Source of the DNA: Carboxylicivirga fragile
Lineage (GTDB): Bacteria > Bacteroidota > Bacteroidia > Bacteroidales > Marinilabiliaceae
NCBI GenBank assembly: GCA_025499625.1
Contig: JAFMVD010000015.1
Location: 1-64,000, forward strand
Direction of reading: 5' to 3'
Length of the DNA stretch: 64,000 nucleotides
Part shown: one piece after another, positions 1-9,335 of the stretch
Layout: every line of letters begins with the position of its first letter
Numbering within the stretch: position 1 is the stretch's first letter
Made by a program: the position numbers and the translations under genes
The notes under the pieces: generated by a model
The model's input: only the letters and a program-made list of their open reading frames with translations
The model's database searches: none
What the model was told of the DNA's origin: nothing

Positions 1-586
1 GTGGGGTAAATGTCTTTCGTTTCATAAATACAGTTCAAAATTAAAACTTTTTTGTCTACTCTTAAACTGTCCAGTTTTTGGGGAAGCTTACAATATCATT
101 TAATAATTGGGTGTGAGGACGTGAAGATGGAATGCTTAGTGATTAATTGTTAATGATAAATGAAAATGATTAAGGATTAGAGATTACGGATGAGGGATTA
201 ATTGGTGTATGATTAGACGCTTGAGCTTACGACAGCCTTGTGAGTTGGCATATTAAATATGGAACGATTCTTTCTAGCCATCTTGTAATAGAGAACCGAT
301 CCTTGGACAATAGATTTTACCCATTTTTTTCTACGTCTAGCGTAAAACGGAAACAATCTTCCCCTTCGACAAATGCTCAGGGAGCATCTCAGTGAATACG
401 AATTAGGGATGACATCTTTATTTAAAGCTTATCAGATAGATGTCATTCGTTTATTTAACGCTTAGAGACGAATACGATCTTCTAACTCCGGACTTCGGAC
501 TTATCCTATTTTCTTCCTATTTTTCCAGACTTCTAATTCGGGACTACGCACTTTATATTATCTTCGTGCTTAGACACATTCTACTT
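1..586. other. Gene-free left edge with degenerate repeats
   Basis: No supported gene lies here. Positions 120-200 carry degenerate ATTAAGGATTA-type words that recur at 29.5-33 kb, on the other side of the polysaccharide locus. Positions 409-417 and 438-446 form a 9-bp inverted repeat (ATGACATCT). Positions 490-502 hold GGACTTCGGACTT, whose inverted near-copy lies inside the following glycosyltransferase gene. An open frame continues upstream from 587 to 440, but it only reads through this repeat material and gives no family-like sequence. Confidence 0.5.
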
Positions 587-1975
587 ATGCAAAAAAAGAA
601 GATTCTCATTTTTATCGATTGGTTTTTACCAGGTTATAAGGCTGGGGGGCCGGTGCGTTCAATGGCTAATATGGTGGAGTACCTTAAAGATGAGTATGAT
701 TTTTATATCATAACCCGTAATACAGACTACACTGAAACAACAGCATATACTTCTGTTAAAAGCAATTGTTGGGAAGAGTATATTTCGGGGGTGCAGGTGT
801 TTTATGCCGATTTTGATCACCAGAATAAGGCTACGTTTAAAAGTTTGATTGAGGAAGTTAAGGCGAATGTGATTTATGTTAATGGTGTTTATTCGTGGAA
901 ATTTTCCATACTACCACTTGTTGTTGCGCGAAAAGCTAAAGTAAATAAAACAATTGTAGCCTCACGAGGTATGTTGGCACAGAGTGCTATTGATGTAAAA
1001 GGCCGGAAAAAACGCTTGTTTCTAAAACTAGCTAAGCTGGCAGGGCTTTACAAGAATGTTGTTTTTCATGCTACCAACGAGAAGGAAGAGCAAGATATTA
1101 AGAAGGGGTTAGGCCCCGATAGCTATCGGGGTGGGTTGAAGGTTTTAGTTGCTGACAATTTACCTAAACGGGAATTACCTGAAATTAAAACCTTAGAAAA
1201 GAGAAGTGGTGAGCTTAAACTAGTAAGTTTGGCACGTATAGCACCGGAAAAAAATACTTTGTTTGCTTTGGAGCGATTATTGGAATTGGGGGCTTTCGAC
1301 AACACTTCAACATTGCCTCGACAGTGCCTGGATTCTGCCTCGACTCTGCTCGGCAATCAAACTCGGCAACCAAACTCGGCAACCAAACTCGGTGATGAGC
1401 TAAGAAATTATGATTGGAATATTACTTTTGACTTATATGGCCAAATATACGATGAGGACTATTGGCGGGAATGTGAAGGTGTGATCAAGCAATTACCTGC
1501 AAATATTGAAGTAAATTACAAAGGAACAGTGGATGCTGAATTGGTAGGAGAGACTATTCAAAATTATCATGCCTTGTATATGCCTACACGAGGTGAGAAT
1601 TTTGGACATGTAATATTGGAAAGTTTAAGTGCAGGGCGGCCTGTGTTGATAAGTGATCAAACGCCATGGAGAGGGTTGGAAAATATTAGAGCTGGTTGGG
1701 ATATTTCTTTGGAGTCCGAAGTCCGAAGTTCAAAGTCCGCTGTTTATGATTTGGAAAATACCAGATATGAGAACGCTTGCCGAGCGCAGTCGAGGCAGGG
1801 TGGAAAGGGAAATGATGATACTAGAAAAAAAACATGGTGCTCGGTGCTAAGTGCACTTGTGCAGATGGAGCAGGAGGAGTTTGATGTTTGGTGCGAGGGG
1901 GCAAGAAATAGGGCCGAGGAGTTTGTGAGTGATGAGAAATTACAGGAACAATATTATCACTTATTTGACACGTAA
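587..1975 (+). CDS. Glycosyltransferase (GT4-like) with in-frame repeat insertions
   Basis: Cytoplasmic GT-B fold glycosyltransferase, 462 residues, presumably adding one sugar to the surface glycan. The N-terminus (DWFLPGYKAGGP, residues 8-19) and the C-terminal nucleotide-sugar site (GENFGHVILE, about 342-351, followed by SAGRPVL) are typical of the family. The ATG at 587 was chosen because upstream codons only translate intergenic repeats. Three stretches look foreign: about residues 174-184 (an 18-bp palindrome), 231-270 (low-complexity repeats) and 375-425. All keep the frame. It is the only plus-strand gene of the locus and overlaps the 3' end of the convergent wzy-like gene by 15 bp. 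Whether the enzyme is still active is uncertain. Confidence 0.8.
   Translation: MQKKKILIFIDWFLPGYKAGGPVRSMANMVEYLKDEYDFYIITRNTDYTETTAYTSVKSNCWEEYISGVQVFYADFDHQNKATFKSLIEEVKANVIYVNGVYSWKFSILPLVVARKAKVNKTIVASRGMLAQSAIDVKGRKKRLFLKLAKLAGLYKNVVFHATNEKEEQDIKKGLGPDSYRGGLKVLVADNLPKRELPEIKTLEKRSGELKLVSLARIAPEKNTLFALERLLELGAFDNTSTLPRQCLDSASTLLGNQTRQPNSATKLGDELRNYDWNITFDLYGQIYDEDYWRECEGVIKQLPANIEVNYKGTVDAELVGETIQNYHALYMPTRGENFGHVILESLSAGRPVLISDQTPWRGLENIRAGWDISLESEVRSSKSAVYDLENTRYENACRAQSRQGGKGNDDTRKKTWCSVLSALVQMEQEEFDVWCEGARNRAEEFVSDEKLQEQYYHLFDT
1114..1131. repeat. Intragenic palindrome CCCCGATAGCTATCGGGG
   Basis: Perfect 18-bp palindrome inside the glycosyltransferase reading frame, encoding part of GPDSYRGG. 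The core CCGATAGCTATCGG occurs again at 28362-28375 and inside 50514-50531, both intergenic, so this is a dispersed repeat that has entered a gene. Confidence 0.85.
1336..1356 (+). repeat. Intragenic repeat, copy 1 of an inverted pair
   Basis: A 21-bp word beginning TGCCTCGACT and ending GCTCGGCAA. Its reverse complement recurs at 1777-1797 with 19 of 21 bases matching. Both copies lie inside the same glycosyltransferase gene, in its two largest foreign-looking insertions. Confidence 0.8.
1354..1392 (+). repeat. 13-bp tandem repeat, three copies, inside a CDS
   Basis: Three consecutive units of CAAYCAAACTCGG (1354-1366, 1367-1379, 1380-1392); the last two are identical. The unit length is not a multiple of three, but three units total 39 bp, so the frame is currently kept. 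Gain or loss of one unit would shift the frame of the glycosyltransferase. Confidence 0.85.
1777..1797 (-). repeat. Intragenic repeat, copy 2 of an inverted pair
   Basis: Inverted partner of 1336-1356 (19 of 21 bases). It lies just downstream of 1712-1738, where near-copies of the GGACTTCGGACTT word seen at 490-502 occur in inverted orientation. Confidence 0.8.
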
Positions 1976-3268
1976 TTGATGCCTGAAGTAGTAGAAGATT
2001 AAAGCTACCAGAACCGCCGATTTTACCATCCAATTGGCAATAATATAAAATTCATTACCCGCACGCATTACATAAAAAAAGATAAGTGGAAGCCAGAATA
2101 GTAAGGTAGGGAATAGTTGTGCTTTTTTATAGGCGTACTTAAGGGATAAGTTTATGAATAGCCCAAATAAGCCAGAAAAAATAATACCACCTAAAAAACC
2201 AAAGTTGACATAGCCGTCCCCAAAAAAACCGATATTCATTGCAGTTTGGTTATTAAGCTGACGTCCAGTAGCGTATAAGAATTTGCTGTGGTCACCAACC
2301 ACAGCTTTATTTGGTGCCAAAAAGCGAGGAAGGAAGATGCCTTCCAATTCCCTGTAGAAATATTTACCGTCAACAATTGGAACAATTTTAGGAACTCTTT
2401 TTAGTATATCAGATAGAATCCACCCTTGATTGATACGGTCAATAAATTTTTTAATATTACGTTCAGAGAATAACAGGTCAATTTCTTGAATGTTACTCAT
2501 TGACATATCCATAAATACACCAATATCCGATTCCTTATTATTGCCAATCTGATCTCTATACTCTTGTTTAAATGATTGAATTAGAAAGGCAAAAAATATG
2601 GCGCCGATAATACTTAAGGTTTTTATACGAAACGAAAATTTATATTCATAAGCAAATAAACTAAAAACAAAAAAGGCAAATATGAATAAATTAATAAAAA
2701 CGCCACCTGAGATGATGGACAGCGCATTCATTAGGGTAAATAAAAGTATGATTTGCACACGATATTTATAATTGGAGAAAAATATATAAAACACTCCAAT
2801 TAAAGGGAAGTTCTTTATTAGGGCAATAACAAAATGTAATGACCCTGGGATAAATGGTGTAAGGTATGATGCTAAAAATCCGGCAATAAAAAGAATAATG
2901 CCAATTTGTAAATTACGATCATCCTTTTTTATAGGTGAAAATTTGTTTTCCTTATTGAAGGAGGTATACAATAAGAAGTTAAAAACAAGAGTTGCGGGAA
3001 TAACAAAACTAAAGTATGTTGATTCGTCAATACTCATTGCATAAAATGATTGATTATCAAGATACCTGTATAGAATAAAGGGAGCAAAAAGTAGCTGAAG
3101 AACCAATAAAAAGGAAGTTGCTTCCTTTATTGGAAACAATGATTTTGAGTTTATCATTCTGAAGAGTTCTCCCAAAGTAAGTGCGCCAATAAATGCCATC
3201 GTATTATCACTTGACCACAACATGATCAATACATAAACTATTGAAATTTGAATGTGATATTTAAGCAT
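1961..3268 (-). CDS. Wzy-like oligosaccharide repeat-unit polymerase
   Basis: Integral inner-membrane protein of 435 residues with about ten hydrophobic segments. It has one long soluble loop near residues 210-310, which in Wzy polymerases is the periplasmic loop that handles lipid-linked repeat units. The C-terminal pattern NIGFFGDGYVNFG followed by LGG is typical of O-antigen/capsule polymerases. It is the last gene of the minus-strand locus and shares one base (TAATG) with the preceding glycosyltransferase gene. A Wzy-type enzyme beside an ABC exporter is unexpected. The family call rests on topology and the C-terminal motif, not on catalytic residues. Confidence 0.72.
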   Translation of the reverse strand: MLKYHIQISIVYVLIMLWSSDNTMAFIGALTLGELFRMINSKSLFPIKEATSFLLVLQLLFAPFILYRYLDNQSFYAMSIDESTYFSFVIPATLVFNFLLYTSFNKENKFSPIKKDDRNLQIGIILFIAGFLASYLTPFIPGSLHFVIALIKNFPLIGVFYIFFSNYKYRVQIILLFTLMNALSIISGGVFINLFIFAFFVFSLFAYEYKFSFRIKTLSIIGAIFFAFLIQSFKQEYRDQIGNNKESDIGVFMDMSMSNIQEIDLLFSERNIKKFIDRINQGWILSDILKRVPKIVPIVDGKYFYRELEGIFLPRFLAPNKAVVGDHSKFLYATGRQLNNQTAMNIGFFGDGYVNFGFLGGIIFSGLFGLFINLSLKYAYKKAQLFPTLLFWLPLIFFYVMRAGNEFYIIANWMVKSAVLVALIFYYFRHQLRVK

Positions 3269-4386
3269 TAGCTTAGTTCTTCGTAAAACTGTTTGTGTTT
3301 ATCTGAGAAAATTTCGAAAGAAAAATGATTAATGGAAACTTTCTTTGCATTTTCCACTTGAGCTTGATGTAAAGTTTCGTTAGATAAAAGTTCTCTTAAG
3401 TGTTTAGCATGAACATCATAATTAAAGGGATCAATCACGAATCCATTATTATCAATAATTGCCTCTTGAGAACCATCGTGATTACCGACAATAACTGGTT
3501 TACCACAGGCCATTGCTTCAAGAGGAGTCAAAGGAATACCTTCACCTCGTCCCTTACCTCTGTCGCTGACTAATGAAAAAACGTGGCTTAATCGATAAAT
3601 ATCAGGTAAATCCTGTTCATCTACTGAATTTGTGAAAACAACATACTGTCCTATACCTAACTCTTTAACCTTATTTTTAAGTTCATCTAAATAATCCCCT
3701 CTACCTGCAAATACCAGGCAGGCATCTACACCATGTTCAATAATAGATTTGAATACCTTAATCAATCGTTCGTATCCCTTATGCCTTGCACTGTGACTAA
3801 TGCGTCCCAGACAAAGAATTATTTTTTTATCAGTTGGGATATTGTACTTGTTATACACGTCAGCAGGTACTTCCGCTGGAAAGAACTTCTGATGATCAAC
3901 ACAATCCCATATGACTGAAATATTATCATTTTTGACCATTTTATTATCCAGAATGAAGTCTCTGGTATAACGGCAATCTGAGATTATTTTATGCGCTTTT
4001 TGTAAACCTAGTTTTGCATCCCACGATAAACCACTCCATACTTCTAGTCCATATACATTTAATACTACTTTTGCTCGGCATAAAAGTGAGGCAAACCATG
4101 CCAATCCTGATAGGTTTATATGAGCAATATGAATCACTTTTGGTTGCCATAATAAAGCATGTTTAATAATAATAATTGCTAATTTTATTTGAGACCAAAT
4201 GTTGTTAGAGGATGCATTCCAATCTACTTGAAAATCTTCTTCAATAGAGTTAGCATCAGGTCCAAGAAGGGAAAGCGCTTTAAGGTTTAATTCAGAGTTC
4301 TCTCTCAAAGCTTCTATTTGATATCTTGAATAGCGGCTAATTCCTCCTTTATCAAAGCAGCCGGGCGTTATGTATAATACTTTCAT
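3268..4386 (-). CDS. Glycosyltransferase family 4
   Basis: Retaining GT-B glycosyltransferase, 372 residues. The N-terminal loop FDKGGISRYS (11-20) is the usual acceptor-side glycine motif. ILCLGRIS (190-197) starts the nucleotide-sugar domain. The E-x7-E pair falls at E282 and E290 in GEGIPLTPLEAMACGKPV. Full length for the family. It overlaps both neighbours by one base, so it is translationally coupled within the operon. The sugar and acceptor cannot be read from the sequence. Confidence 0.88.
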   Translation of the reverse strand: MKVLYITPGCFDKGGISRYSRYQIEALRENSELNLKALSLLGPDANSIEEDFQVDWNASSNNIWSQIKLAIIIIKHALLWQPKVIHIAHINLSGLAWFASLLCRAKVVLNVYGLEVWSGLSWDAKLGLQKAHKIISDCRYTRDFILDNKMVKNDNISVIWDCVDHQKFFPAEVPADVYNKYNIPTDKKIILCLGRISHSARHKGYERLIKVFKSIIEHGVDACLVFAGRGDYLDELKNKVKELGIGQYVVFTNSVDEQDLPDIYRLSHVFSLVSDRGKGRGEGIPLTPLEAMACGKPVIVGNHDGSQEAIIDNNGFVIDPFNYDVHAKHLRELLSNETLHQAQVENAKKVSINHFSFEIFSDKHKQFYEELS

Positions 4387-5372
4387 TAAAGTTGTTGTCT
4401 GTCTTTAAAAATTTTATTTAAACGATGTTCATATGTGTGCTCATTCAAGGCTCTTTTGTGACCTGCAATACTAATTTGATTTGCCCATTTATTATCTTTT
4501 TTGATTCGAGTAATAAGTTCGAGTAGTTCACCAAAAGTATCAAAGGTGAGTATTTCTTTTCCAGGTTCAAAACATTCTGTAACAATCGAGCGGTATTCAA
4601 GAAGCTGCAGACCACCAGCTCCTGCTATCTCAAAAGCTCTACAATTTAAAGAATTTCCTTCTGAAAGATCTGTTGAATTAAGACAGGCAAGTGCTTCACC
4701 GAAGACCTTACTCTTTTCTTCTCTTACGATAAATTTCTGTTGGTGAATCAATTTAATTTCAGGTAGTACCCATCGTGGTAATCGCCCACCATTTAATTCC
4801 ATTTCAATTCCCTCATTCAATAGTTTTGATACTAAGTGTTGTCTATATCCGTAGAAGGTTCCAGCAACTGAAATTCGGTTGTTTTTCTTTTTTATTAAAG
4901 GTTTATGCCAAGTAGGGTTCATTGCCTCATGCATAAGATGTGCATTCAATCTTAAACGCTTAAACTTGTTTACAGCATTTAGATCTTTTATGTAGATAAG
5001 ATCCCATTGAGAGGATAGTAAGCCAAAATCCCGCATATTTGCTGGTGTATCACCCCACCAAGCGATACAATGCCTCACACCTGATTTTTTAACTTGAAAT
5101 AAAACGTCTTCTTTTATTGCTTGTGTAAGTGTGAATAGAATATCTGGTTTGTATTCTTTAGCATTTTTAAGTAGCCATTTTTCGCGATTGTCTAATTGAT
5201 TAGGATTGGCTTTTTTAATAAACTCATTAGTATATCTATATATTGGTGAGTTAATTAAGCGATTGGATATGTTGGGCATGGTTAAAACTTGATGACCCAT
5301 TTTTTCTAATGTATGTGCTACATTATCAACAAAACTATCTGCAGGACGGTGATTAGGTATTATAATTTTCAT
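4386..5372 (-). CDS. CgeB-like glycosyltransferase (Glyco_trans_1_2 type)
   Basis: 328-residue GT-B-like protein. The signature NCRAFEIAGAGGLQLLEYR (243-261) is the hallmark of CgeB/Glyco_trans_1_2 glycosyltransferases, and the WWGDTPAN stretch (105-112) fits the same group. Such proteins transfer sugars in spore-coat, flagellin and surface-glycan systems. It overlaps the downstream GT4 gene by one base and lies 17 bp from the upstream glycosyltransferase, which places it in the same operon. Substrate unknown. Confidence 0.8.
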   Translation of the reverse strand: MKIIIPNHRPADSFVDNVAHTLEKMGHQVLTMPNISNRLINSPIYRYTNEFIKKANPNQLDNREKWLLKNAKEYKPDILFTLTQAIKEDVLFQVKKSGVRHCIAWWGDTPANMRDFGLLSSQWDLIYIKDLNAVNKFKRLRLNAHLMHEAMNPTWHKPLIKKKNNRISVAGTFYGYRQHLVSKLLNEGIEMELNGGRLPRWVLPEIKLIHQQKFIVREEKSKVFGEALACLNSTDLSEGNSLNCRAFEIAGAGGLQLLEYRSIVTECFEPGKEILTFDTFGELLELITRIKKDNKWANQISIAGHKRALNEHTYEHRLNKIFKDRQQL

Positions 5373-5389
5373 GAGAAAAACATTCTGAT

Positions 5390-6505
5390 TTAGTTTGTGA
5401 GTTGTTTTTTTAGTCGATTTAATACATCTTCTGCTCTAAAATTAAACTCTTTTCTTTCATAACCATTTCTGTTAATCAGACTTTGGTAATCTAGTTTTTC
5501 CAGTTTTGTATAATCAACTGCTTGAACTTTAGGATATGAATTTTTAGTTTGATATTGTTGAGTTCCTATTATTTCTTTTGAATACCAAACATCAAGATTA
5601 CAAGTTAAGTATTCAAATACTTTATTTGACGCACAATATTTCACATTAGGAGAATAATCTTTGTATATAACTAATCCTATATCATAGTTTTCTAACTTAT
5701 TTGGAATATTGTCATAATTTAGACCTCCTTTATACTGAATATATTTTGATCCATATTGATTGATAAGATCCAAGGCGTCTTGTCGAATGTTGATGGCATA
5801 AATATCGAGAAAAAATTTACCTTCCATTTGGCGAATCCATTCGAATAATTCTTGGGTATACATGTGTTTAGTTGATAAAGAACCAACGTAAACCAACTTT
5901 ATTGGATATGTTAACTTTTTTAATGCCTTTTTTTGAACCGCTTCCCATTTCTTTGGAGGGTAATTAGGAAGCTGAATGAGTTTCTCAGGATTTATCATCG
6001 GTAAATCCGATAAAAACATATCTATTCTATATTGGTTTGTATGAGATATCCAACATGCCTTTTTGTACAAGTACGTTTCTTTTTTATGAAGATAGCGAGT
6101 ATATGCCATGCCTGTACGATATTGATTGGGTGTGTTATATTCATGGTAGTGAATAAACAGCTTACTTTTTACACCTAAGTATTTTGTTAGAAAATAAGCT
6201 GGAAATGCTGATTCTGTCTCATAATACAGGATGTTTTTTGGGCGTAGCTTTAGTATCTTTATTATCGTAATTAAATTGAATAGAATATACTTTAGTAATC
6301 GTTTAGATTTAGAGTCTTGTGTATTTAAACAAACTGGACGAATAATACTTACACGATTATTAACAAACTTATTTTTAATACTATCATTGTGTATCGAAAA
6401 AACACTCAAAGCCATATTTGGAGCAAATTCATTAATGGCATTTTGAACCGGTGGGTAGTACTCCAAAGGTTGGAAATGGATTATTACTGTTTTGTTATTC
6501 TTCAT
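5390..6505 (-). CDS. Putative glycosyltransferase (GT-B type)
   Basis: 371 residues. A Rossmann-like N-terminal half (IIHFQPLEYYPPVQ, 8-21) is followed by a second domain beginning IKLVYVGSLSTKHMYT and ending with a region rich in conserved-looking glycines. The clear E-x7-E motif of GT4 is missing. The nearest equivalent is NKVFEYLTCNLDVWYS, where GT4 proteins have the donor-site helix. The start overlaps the end of the upstream acyltransferase gene by 11 bp. Assignment to glycosyltransferases is by fold pattern and context; donor and acceptor are unknown. Confidence 0.7.
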   Translation of the reverse strand: MKNNKTVIIHFQPLEYYPPVQNAINEFAPNMALSVFSIHNDSIKNKFVNNRVSIIRPVCLNTQDSKSKRLLKYILFNLITIIKILKLRPKNILYYETESAFPAYFLTKYLGVKSKLFIHYHEYNTPNQYRTGMAYTRYLHKKETYLYKKACWISHTNQYRIDMFLSDLPMINPEKLIQLPNYPPKKWEAVQKKALKKLTYPIKLVYVGSLSTKHMYTQELFEWIRQMEGKFFLDIYAINIRQDALDLINQYGSKYIQYKGGLNYDNIPNKLENYDIGLVIYKDYSPNVKYCASNKVFEYLTCNLDVWYSKEIIGTQQYQTKNSYPKVQAVDYTKLEKLDYQSLINRNGYERKEFNFRAEDVLNRLKKQLTN

Positions 6506-7127
6506 TAAAACGGTTTTTCACCTTAATAGCTGGTGCTCCTTTAGCTACACAATTGGCCTCCAAATAATCGCTTACAACAGAATTTGAGAGAATAAAGCAA
6601 TCGTTATTAATAGTTGTACTAATAACACTTACATTTAATCCTAACCAAACATTTTTACCTATTTTGATGGGTGAAGAAATGTAGTGTATTTCTTCTTTTC
6701 CAGTTGTGCCATATTTACATTTCTTGTAATCATTTGATAAACTATACAGTTTACAACCTGCAGAGCTTGTGAAATATTCATCAATTTGGATTCCTGCATG
6801 TCCTTGAAGAATGGTGTTGATTCCAATGTGTGAACTATGTCCAATATGAATCTGTCCAAGCTCTTTGGTGTAGTGCGAGTTTTTATGAAACTTGCTGTTT
6901 TTTGAACTAATAGCTGGTCCAGCTATTAAAATGCAATTTTTGTCGATCCATACATCGTTGGCAATAAATATATCTTTAAGGTTGCTAAAGTATACACCCT
7001 CATCAATAATAACATTTTTGCCACAATGACCAAGACGTCTTCTATAATAAAGATAACGTAGTTTTCTTCCAAAGCCACCAGAAATATGGCGAATACTTGA
7101 TTCGAAAAGTGTTGCAAACAGACTCAT
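6495..7127 (-). CDS. Left-handed beta-helix acyltransferase
   Basis: 210-residue hexapeptide-repeat acyltransferase. Repeats of the [LIV]-G-x4 type run through residues 40-190 (IHIGHSSHIGINTIL, IKIGKNVWLGLNVSVI). Such enzymes use acetyl-CoA to acetylate sugars. It directly follows the perosamine-type aminotransferase (stop and start adjacent), so N-acetylation of that amino sugar is a reasonable guess; O-acetylation of the glycan is the alternative. An extra loop around residues 85-100 interrupts the repeats. Confidence 0.75.
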   Translation of the reverse strand: MSLFATLFESSIRHISGGFGRKLRYLYYRRRLGHCGKNVIIDEGVYFSNLKDIFIANDVWIDKNCILIAGPAISSKNSKFHKNSHYTKELGQIHIGHSSHIGINTILQGHAGIQIDEYFTSSAGCKLYSLSNDYKKCKYGTTGKEEIHYISSPIKIGKNVWLGLNVSVISTTINNDCFILSNSVVSDYLEANCVAKGAPAIKVKNRFNEE

Positions 7128-8243
7128 TTAAAACTTCTTATTAAAATTCGGTAAAAGTTTTACGATTGTTTTACAAATATAATCTACTTGCTCCTCGGTA
7201 ATATCATGAAAGGTTGGTAAATTAATGCCTTTTGAATAAATATGATGGGTTACGTCTGTTTGAATGTTTTTAAACATTGGCATATCAGAAATTGGATAAA
7301 AGTAGGGGCGCGAATCGATATTGTTGGCTTTTAGAAGATCCATGAATCGTTGACGTGATTCCTCATTAAAGTATTTATGCTCCAGACATATCATCCAGTA
7401 TACCGGTGTTGACCAATTATTACTTTGATTTAATTTAATGTTGTCAATGTTAACTAATTGTGTATTGTACCAGTCAAATATTTGTTTTCGTTTCGCAATG
7501 AGCTCCGAAATACGTTGCATTTGAGCGCAACCAAGAGCTGCTTGCATATTGGTCATCCTATAGTTATAGCCTAGTTCATTATGCCAGTAGCGTTTATTCT
7601 TGTCCATGGCATGGTCGCGTAATATTCGACAGCGTTCGTTCAGCTCATCATCATTTGTTGTTATCATACCACCTTCACCAGTTGTAATAATTTTGTTACC
7701 ATAAAAACTAAAGGTACCTGCATGGCCAATGCTTCCAACCTTTTTCTCCCCAATAAGAGCTCCGTGCGCTTCAGCTGCATCCTCTATTACCTTTAAATTA
7801 AATTCTTTAGCAATATCTAATATGGCATTCATATTTGCCGGTTGGCCATATAAGTGAACCGGCATGATAGCTTTAGTTTTTGGCGAAATAGCCTTACGAA
7901 TGGCACTCGGACAAATGCCTAAAGTATCATCTTCAATATCAACAAAAACAGGTTTTGCTCCTGATAATTTAACAGCGCTTGCAGTGGCAATAAAAGTGAG
8001 ATCCGGAATGATAACTTCATCACCTTCTTTAATACCCATAGCAGCTAGTGCCAGGTGAATGGCGACCGTACCATTTGATACGGATATGGCATGTTTTACG
8101 CCACAGAAAGTTGCAAATTCTGTTTCAAATTGATCGATGTATTGCCCCATTGATGACACCCAACCGGATGTAACAGCTTTATTAACAAATGCATGTTCTA
8201 ATGGAGTAATTGATGGAATGGATATAGGGATGAATGAATTCAT
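7128..8243 (-). CDS. DegT/DnrJ/EryC1 aminotransferase, perosamine-synthase-like
   Basis: PLP-dependent aminotransferase of 371 residues acting on a nucleotide-linked 4-keto-6-deoxy sugar. The internal aldimine lysine is K184 in SFYGNKIITTGEGGM. D155 in VIEDAAEAHGA binds the pyridine nitrogen. The block RILRDHAMDKNKRYWH with GYNYRMTN closely resembles GDP-perosamine synthases (Per/RfbE). GDP-mannose dehydratase, which would supply the substrate, is not in the window. The adjacent acyltransferase may modify the product. Substrate is inferred from family resemblance. Confidence 0.85.
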   Translation of the reverse strand: MNSFIPISIPSITPLEHAFVNKAVTSGWVSSMGQYIDQFETEFATFCGVKHAISVSNGTVAIHLALAAMGIKEGDEVIIPDLTFIATASAVKLSGAKPVFVDIEDDTLGICPSAIRKAISPKTKAIMPVHLYGQPANMNAILDIAKEFNLKVIEDAAEAHGALIGEKKVGSIGHAGTFSFYGNKIITTGEGGMITTNDDELNERCRILRDHAMDKNKRYWHNELGYNYRMTNMQAALGCAQMQRISELIAKRKQIFDWYNTQLVNIDNIKLNQSNNWSTPVYWMICLEHKYFNEESRQRFMDLLKANNIDSRPYFYPISDMPMFKNIQTDVTHHIYSKGINLPTFHDITEEQVDYICKTIVKLLPNFNKKF

Positions 8244-8253
8244 TACGTTTTTT

Positions 8254-9330
8254 TTAATCTAGTAATTTATCAAGTTGTTGGGTGTATAAATTTAAAGCGT
8301 AAATTTTTTGAGCATTTTTCTTATACCCCAACATTTGTTTCTGGTAAACAAGGTAGTTATTAATTATATCTTGCAAAAGATTGTTAATGTTTTCAATCCA
8401 ATTGCCTTGAGTATCGTATGTGACAATGTTTTTATATTTAATGTTATTCGCAATCTCACCAATGCCACCAGAATTAAAACCAATAAATGGTTTAAGATAA
8501 TCAATTGCCTCAAAAAAGATTCTACCAACTGGCTCATTCTCGTTAAAATGCATGATTATATCTGAATTATCATAGATATCACTAATGTCATCTATATGAT
8601 TCCAAAATTTAATATTAAGAGATTTTATTTTTTTGATTTCTTCAACAAATTTTTTGGAAATAGGGTCGTTATTAGTTTGGCCATAAAAATTAAAGGAGAT
8701 ATTGGGAACTATAGCATGTTGTATGGATTTAAAGTAGTTTTCAATATTAGTTAAACCCTTAACTGGTGCAATACGACCTATAATTGCTATTGAATATTTC
8801 TTCTTTTCTTTTATATCAAGTCTTGTATCTGATCTAAATTGATAAGGATCATAAAGAGTTATGGTTTTTGCTTTAAGTTCTGGTTTAATAAAACCAGATA
8901 TAAATTCAGATACGGAAATAAGAAGAAGGTTTGGTAAAGGCTTTGAATACCTTTTATGATCAGTATCTTCCTTAATTCTTAAATGTGAATAGAATTTAAT
9001 TTTAGGAAATATTTTGGCAAGTAAATGTAAAAACTTAATATGGCCTCCTTCATTGGCATATACCTTTTTTATGCTTCCTTTTAAAAGCATGAATGCAATA
9101 CTAATGTATAATAGATATATTTTTTTGAACGATTTTACTTTAAATTTTCCATCTGCTTCTGTTGATAGTTTTAATAGTTTTTCCTCAAAAATCGAGTTTG
9201 CAGGTACAAAAACAATGAAGCTATTACTTGTTTTAGAAAGGTAATCTAAGAGTACTCTTTCACTTCCATAAAAACTGCCGGAAGGTGAAATTATGATATT
9301 CGGCTCTTGCATATTGAATTCGGATTTCAT
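8254..9330 (-). CDS. Glycosyltransferase (GT4-like)
   Basis: 358 residues. The N-terminal IIISPSGSFYGSERVLLDYL motif (residues 12-31) and the second-domain start SIAIIGRIAPVKG are typical of GT4 enzymes. The donor-site region reads NENEPVGRIFFEAIDYLKPFIGFNSGGIGE, with E-x7-E-like spacing. The start at 9330 lies 5 bp after the previous stop; a start at 9312 (second Met) would also fit and gives a more typical N-terminus. Cytoplasmic, acting on the lipid-linked glycan. Specificity unknown. Confidence 0.82.
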   Translation of the reverse strand: MKSEFNMQEPNIIISPSGSFYGSERVLLDYLSKTSNSFIVFVPANSIFEEKLLKLSTEADGKFKVKSFKKIYLLYISIAFMLLKGSIKKVYANEGGHIKFLHLLAKIFPKIKFYSHLRIKEDTDHKRYSKPLPNLLLISVSEFISGFIKPELKAKTITLYDPYQFRSDTRLDIKEKKKYSIAIIGRIAPVKGLTNIENYFKSIQHAIVPNISFNFYGQTNNDPISKKFVEEIKKIKSLNIKFWNHIDDISDIYDNSDIIMHFNENEPVGRIFFEAIDYLKPFIGFNSGGIGEIANNIKYKNIVTYDTQGNWIENINNLLQDIINNYLVYQKQMLGYKKNAQKIYALNLYTQQLDKLLD

Positions 9331-9335
9331 TTTCT

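Noticed and set aside
440-586. N-terminal extension of the first glycosyltransferase
   Set aside because: The added 49 codons translate intergenic repeats such as GGACTTCGGACTT; the family-like sequence begins at the ATG at 587.
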